A stretch of 34,356 nt of DNA from NCBI GenBank assembly GCA_023250515.1, contig JAHFAO010000010.1, forward strand, positions 1 through 34,356. Reading direction: 5' to 3'. Within the stretch, counting starts at the first letter, position 1; each line of letters starts with the position of its first letter. The notes under the pieces are model-generated. The model saw only the letters and a program-made list of their open reading frames with translations. It did not search any database and was not told where the DNA came from. The DNA is from Deltaproteobacteria bacterium. GTDB taxonomy: Bacteria > Desulfobacterota > Binatia > UBA9968. Shown piece by piece: positions 30,321 to 34,356 of the stretch. The position numbers and the translations under genes are program-made.

Positions 30321-30779
30321 GGTCTAAGGTTTAGCACAGTAAGAGTCCCGGAACGAGGAAGACGACAGCAAATAAAAGAAGCAAAACAGGTGGTTGAAGA
30401 GGGCTATCAAGATTCGAGATCAAGATTCAAGACTTGACCGCGGTAATGTCTTCGAGTCACGATCACGAACACGGCTGTCATCTTCCTATTGCCCAGTGCC
30501 TCTTGCCTTCTCACGCCTCACAGCTCAGGCCGCACGCCTTTTTTCCATTTGACGCCTCGATTTTCGCGAGTACAATAAGCGGTTAATAAGGTTGGTCTGG
30601 CGCTTGATCGTCACAATCACGAACACGATCACGACTTGCTAATCATGGTTGGGTCCGTCCGATCCGCTCACATCTTTGCACGCACACCTCGGCTCGGATT
30701 GCCTTCTTATTGTAGGACCTCCGGGCTAAGCCCCGCTACGCAACAAAGCAAGCCCGACGCCAACACGCTTCTTCGACCC

Positions 30780-31670
30780 ATGCGCGCATTACTGTCGTAC
30801 CTTCCTGACCGGTCACAGATTACTGCATTCGTGGAGACCGTATTTTCCAATATAGTCGGAAACTTATTTTCTAGCATAATACTGTTGGTCGTAGGTTACT
30901 TGGCCGGTAGGTGGTCAGATTACACGTGTAAAACCAGGGCCTTTAGACGGATTTTCGGCACACGAGCGGGAAAATCGGGCGACCTGCTTATAGTTCTTGA
31001 CACTATTCGAGATACTCGACTCCTCCCATCGTCAGAGCAACAGAAAATCGGCATTTCTAATGCGGGCTCGTCTCAACCCGGCCCGCGATTTTTCAAATCG
31101 TTTCCGGATGGTCACATAACTGCCATTAATGGGCCCACAGGAAGTCTCCTGCCGGAATGTTCTGCAAGAGGGGCCGCTTATCTCCTTGAGGCCTTCAGAG
31201 GAGTCCGTGGACTTTCTGCTAAGACGATGTCTGATAATACAGCAAGTCCTCAGTGGAACGGCACGTTCATCACTCTTGGCAGCTCGTACTCGAATATCAA
31301 GACGGACGATATTAAACTTCTCCCAGAAAACCCATGGCTACTTAATGATTCAGGACAGTTTACATTCAAAGACGGGACTGCGATCACAGTCGAACAGCGA
31401 TATGACAAGGGATTGATAATGAAGCTTAATAATCCCTACTCTGACGGTCATGTTCTGATAGTGTGTGAAGGCCTCGGCGAATGGGGGACCTCGGGGTCCG
31501 CTTGGTTTCTAGCAAATAATTGGAGAAAACTAAACAAGCGATTCCGGAAGAATCCCTTCTTATTGGTTTTGGCAGTGACCAGCGGCACTGACGAGTCTGC
31601 CCGTGAATTGCAAGCGTATGGTCTAGAGAATTGGATGTGGCATGTAAAGAAGTATCTCCGCATCGTGTAA
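30780..31670 (+). CDS. uncharacterised protein with one N-terminal TM helix and a soluble domain
   Basis: ORF 30636..31670; likely start MRALLSYLPDRSQITAFVETVFSNIVGNLFSSIILLVVGYLAGRW. Soluble part includes FKSFPDGHITAINGPTG and LIVCEGLGEWGTSGSAWFLANNW. Confidence 0.65.
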   Translation: MRALLSYLPDRSQITAFVETVFSNIVGNLFSSIILLVVGYLAGRWSDYTCKTRAFRRIFGTRAGKSGDLLIVLDTIRDTRLLPSSEQQKIGISNAGSSQPGPRFFKSFPDGHITAINGPTGSLLPECSARGAAYLLEAFRGVRGLSAKTMSDNTASPQWNGTFITLGSSYSNIKTDDIKLLPENPWLLNDSGQFTFKDGTAITVEQRYDKGLIMKLNNPYSDGHVLIVCEGLGEWGTSGSAWFLANNWRKLNKRFRKNPFLLVLAVTSGTDESARELQAYGLENWMWHVKKYLRIV

Positions 31671-31794
31671 CTTGGTTGTTCCACCCACCTTTGCTTGTAC
31701 ACAATTCCGGCACGGCCAAGACTATTAAAATTCAAAATCCAGACACAGAGTGCCGCAGATGAGTTGGGAATACAGACGGCTATTGTGAATTTCT

Positions 31795-32208
31795 ATGGAT
31801 CCGTTTTCTGCGTTTAAGCCACTACGGAATAAACTAAGGCATTTCAGCTTCGAGTCAGTCCTATCGCTTTCGGTCAAGAAATTACACGACCTGAAGAACT
31901 TTCCAATTCAAGAAGTGACCAAGTACCCGCCCTGGTTTCTTCTCTTATTGATCAAGTGGTCTGCTCTCAATTCAGATCCAGGGTACCGAAGGTATCGAGA
32001 TGCGGGGAGAAAAATGTACCGGGAGTCTTTTCTCGCCTCTTCGTCCTTGGCGATGACACTCTGTCTCATCGCTTGGCCAAAAGTAAATGACAAGATTGTT
32101 ATGCCAGGCGCACATCCGGTCCCGCATTTCTCATCTCAGTTTCGTTTTCGTATCTATTGTGCGAGGTTCTTGCTCACGTCGATCCAGGGGTCGGCGATCT
32201 TCTCGTAG
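31795..32208 (+). CDS. hypothetical protein, possibly truncated
   Basis: 137 aa; MDPFSAFKPLRNKLRHFSFESVLSLSVKKLHDLKN...; 3' end runs into the antisense GST coding region. Confidence 0.35.
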   Translation: MDPFSAFKPLRNKLRHFSFESVLSLSVKKLHDLKNFPIQEVTKYPPWFLLLLIKWSALNSDPGYRRYRDAGRKMYRESFLASSSLAMTLCLIAWPKVNDKIVMPGAHPVPHFSSQFRFRIYCARFLLTSIQGSAIFS

Positions 32209-32939
32209 CGCGCGATATCCTCCGGCCGCAGCCACTTCGTGATCGCCGTCTCGTAGGACGGGCGAGTTTTGACGCGCTCCCACCACTTGGCAACGCCGGG
32301 CTTGTTGTCCCACATGGGCGAGAGCCTCAGCATCTCGAGCCGCACCATGTAGGGGATCGCCGCGATGTCGGCGAGCGAAAAGTCTGGCCCGGCGAGCCAC
32401 GGGCCTTTCTCGGTCGACTCCTCAATCCATTTGAGCAGCTTTTCGAAGCTCTTGGTCGCCTCTTTGCCCATCGGCGAGTTAAGGCCTTCCTCTACCCCTG
32501 CGCGCTTGTATTCGGACTGGCGCTGCAGCGGCGCCTTGGCGAGCTGGGCGTCGCGCTGCTCCTTCGAGAGGCTGGCGAGCCGCGCGCGGTTAGCGGTGGC
32601 GAAGGTGAAGACGATGCAGGCAGGATGGATGTATTCGTCCATCAGCTTCTTGAACAAATGCGCCCGCGTCCGGTCGAGCGGATGGCGCGGCATGAGGGGG
32701 GGTGTGGGAAAAGTGTCGTCGAGGTAGTGCATGATGACCGTGGATTCGACGATGACGTTCCCGTCATGCACGAGTGTCGGCACCACGCCGTTCGGGTTGA
32801 GCTTGAGATAGGCGGGGTCGAGCTGATCGCCGTTCAGGGCCATCAGGTGGCTTTTCCATTCCAGCCCTTTTTCCGCCAGGGTCAGCCGCGCCTTCTGGGC
32901 GCAGACGGACGTTGTCCCGTGATACAGTTCGAGCATCAT
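32154..32939 (-). CDS. glutathione S-transferase family protein
   Basis: 261 aa; MLELYHGTTSVCAQKARLTLAEKGLEWKSHLM, NPNGVVPTLVHDGNVIVESTVIMHYLDDTFP, WLAGPDFSLADIAAIPYM. Confidence 0.92.
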   Translation of the reverse strand: MMLELYHGTTSVCAQKARLTLAEKGLEWKSHLMALNGDQLDPAYLKLNPNGVVPTLVHDGNVIVESTVIMHYLDDTFPTPPLMPRHPLDRTRAHLFKKLMDEYIHPACIVFTFATANRARLASLSKEQRDAQLAKAPLQRQSEYKRAGVEEGLNSPMGKEATKSFEKLLKWIEESTEKGPWLAGPDFSLADIAAIPYMVRLEMLRLSPMWDNKPGVAKWWERVKTRPSYETAITKWLRPEDIARYEKIADPWIDVSKNLAQ

Positions 32940-33025
32940 TTTCTCCTTGTCTTTATGTGTTGAGGCCGCCCCTTCTCGAAGCCTAAACTATTCGATGAGA
33001 TAGCGATATGTCAACGTGACGGAGA

Positions 33026-33066
33026 GTTTGCTCTTGACGGCTCGCGCTCGACTGTATTACTAGCCC
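33026..33066 (+). repeat. 41-nt direct repeat with promoter-like sequence, copy A
   Basis: gtttgctcttgacggctcgcgctcgactgtattactagccc; one mismatch to 34058-34098. Confidence 0.9.
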
Positions 33067-33218
33067 GGATTATGCACTGTTGAAAATTACCCGAGTTTTT
33101 CTGCTTGGCGCCCTTTGCGCCTTTGCGCGAGATTCTCTGCGTGCGAATTGGATTTTCCATCGCGCCAAGACGCCAAGAACGCAAAGAATCTTCTATAACC
33201 TTTAAGCCCATAATCCGG
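33065..33218. repeat. inverted-repeat-bounded (MITE-like) element
   Basis: Perfect 10-bp termini ccggattatg (33065-33074) and cataatccgg (33209-33218); internal complementary cgcctttgcgcgagattc / gaacgcaaagaatc. No ORF. Confidence 0.7.
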
Positions 33219-33311
33219 AGGGGATATAAACCAAATGGTTTTCATTCCGATGTTACGCGGGAGCCCGTGTGTCTTGACACATCGCCGTGCAGTCTGGCAA
33301 ACCGATGAACG

Positions 33312-33644
33312 ATGAAGCTCCCCAACGGCGACCGCGCCGATCTCGGCACGAAGATCGAGGATTATGTGCTGAACCCTCGACATTGGGAGGGGCGCCATAA
33401 GGCGCGGGTTTTCGAGTCGGTCCTCGGCATTACGCTGGCCAACCGGGAAGTGTTGCGTCATGCCATTCTTTCGGCGGCCGAGAACTCGGACGAGGCCGAG
33501 CCACTCGGAAACAATGGTCATGGGGAGGTTTACGTTCTGCGTTTTCCGCTAGAAACGCAGCGAGGGCGCGCGACGGTTCTAACGGTGTGGATCATCCGAG
33601 ACAGCGAAGACTTCCCCCGGTTGATAACTTGTTATATACTCTAG
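33312..33644 (+). CDS. DUF6883-like domain protein
   Basis: 110 aa; MKLPNGDRADLGTKIEDYVLNPRHWEGRHKARVFESVLGIT...ATVLTVWIIRDSEDFPRLITCYIL. Confidence 0.75.
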   Translation: MKLPNGDRADLGTKIEDYVLNPRHWEGRHKARVFESVLGITLANREVLRHAILSAAENSDEAEPLGNNGHGEVYVLRFPLETQRGRATVLTVWIIRDSEDFPRLITCYIL

Positions 33645-33647
33645 ACC

Positions 33648-33893
33648 ATGATCGGCGAAATCAAAATGCATGACGTGGTGGCCTTGCTGCAAGACGTGCG
33701 AACGAAGCACTTCGAGAGCGGTCGGCCTTTGCTTTTACGCCGTGGTCAGATCGGCACCGTCGTGATGACTTACCCGGATGGCGCGCGCGAAGTCGAGTTC
33801 GCCGATCGCGACGGCCGCGCGTTTGCCATCTTACCCCTTCGGCCTGATCAGTTGATGGTTCTCCACGACACCCCCGATTTCGCGGCCGCATAG
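33648..33893 (+). CDS. DUF4926-like domain protein
   Basis: 81 aa, starts 4 nt after the upstream stop; MHDVVALLQDV...LLLRRGQIGTVVMTYPDGAREVEFADRDGRAFAILPLRPDQLMVLH. Confidence 0.78.
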   Translation: MIGEIKMHDVVALLQDVRTKHFESGRPLLLRRGQIGTVVMTYPDGAREVEFADRDGRAFAILPLRPDQLMVLHDTPDFAAA

Positions 33894-34057
33894 CCGAGCG
33901 CCAAAGTTCCCTTTGTCCGCTTCGGGCTAACCCAACCAGTCTTTCTCTTAGAGTTTTCTGGGATGGCAGTCGGGTCATTGCTTGACATTGCATCGACCGC
34001 GCATTGCGCCGCTCAAGGAAGTTCAGGTTCTGTTTGGTGTGTCGGCTTCACCGCACC

Positions 34058-34098
34058 GTTTGCTCTTGACGGCTTGCGCTCGACTGTATTACTAGCCC
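34058..34098 (+). repeat. 41-nt direct repeat with promoter-like sequence, copy B (upstream of hydrolase)
   Basis: gtttgctcttgacggcttgcgctcgactgtattactagccc. Confidence 0.9.
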
Positions 34099-34173
34099 CT
34101 TCAAAGCGCCGGTTCACAACAGGTTGGCTGCATCGATCCGGTCTCTGACTAACCTTCTTACTCAGGAGAAGAT

Positions 34174-34356
34174 ATGAACCAAATGGTTTTCATTCATGGG
34201 CCCGGGGCGGGAGGATGTGCCGAATCGTTTGTCCATCAGCTCAAACACTATCCGGGCAGCCTCGCGCCGACGTTGCCTGGACATCTGGAGGGAAAACCCT
34301 GTCCCAATGTGGAACGATATACGGAATGGTTGAGGGGATGGTTATGGTCCAAAGGT
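34174..34356 (+). CDS. alpha/beta hydrolase, N-terminus only (cut by window end)
   Basis: ATG at 34174 after aggagaa: MNQMVFIHGPGAGGCAESFVHQLKHYPGSLAPTLPGHLEGKPCPNVERYTEWLRGW; HGPGAGG oxyanion-type motif. Confidence 0.72.
   Translation, partial: MNQMVFIHGPGAGGCAESFVHQLKHYPGSLAPTLPGHLEGKPCPNVERYTEWLRGWLWSKG

Noticed and set aside
32157-32963. Plus-strand 268-aa ORF antisense to the GST gene
   Set aside because: Almost exactly overlaps the GST gene on the other strand, whose motifs are unambiguous.

Overview
The window looks like part of an environmental bacterial chromosome, probably an uncultured proteobacterial or NC10/Rokubacteria-like lineage (taxonomy is inference only). It is mostly metabolic and transport genes. 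From left to right: a partial GIY-YIG gene; bioA and bioF (minus strand); a TM0106-type RecB-like nuclease; a luciferase-like oxidoreductase; an Fe3+-type ABC importer with two tandem paralogous binding proteins, a fused permease and an ATPase; a MITE-like repeat; a glutathione-reductase-like flavoprotein; an NMT1/THI5-like binding protein; a ferritin-like protein; radA; an exported amidohydrolase; a Phd-type antitoxin with a nonsense-mutated ParE-like toxin; a TPP riboswitch with terminator and thiS-thiG-thiE; tRNA-Thr(CGT); an intact Phd/VapC pair; a catabolic-looking cluster (amidase, cupin, TPP enzyme, LVIVD protein, amidohydrolase, 2-hydroxyacid dehydrogenase); SEC-C and GGQ release-factor-like genes; an uncharacterised membrane-anchored protein; a GST; and a DUF6883/DUF4926 pair before a partial alpha/beta hydrolase. 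The strongest unusual signals are: (1) a 774-bp unit carrying only a toxin-antitoxin pair, bounded by the tRNA-Thr 3' end and an exact 21-nt copy of it that also supplies part of the vapC stop codon; (2) an ~810-bp DUF6883/DUF4926 cargo flanked by two copies of the hydrolase gene's promoter and 5' end, one copy having lost its ATG and carrying an inverted-repeat element; (3) an intact antitoxin next to a toxin with one in-frame stop; (4) the uncharacterised membrane-anchored protein. All calls are from reading the sequence; no database search was run.
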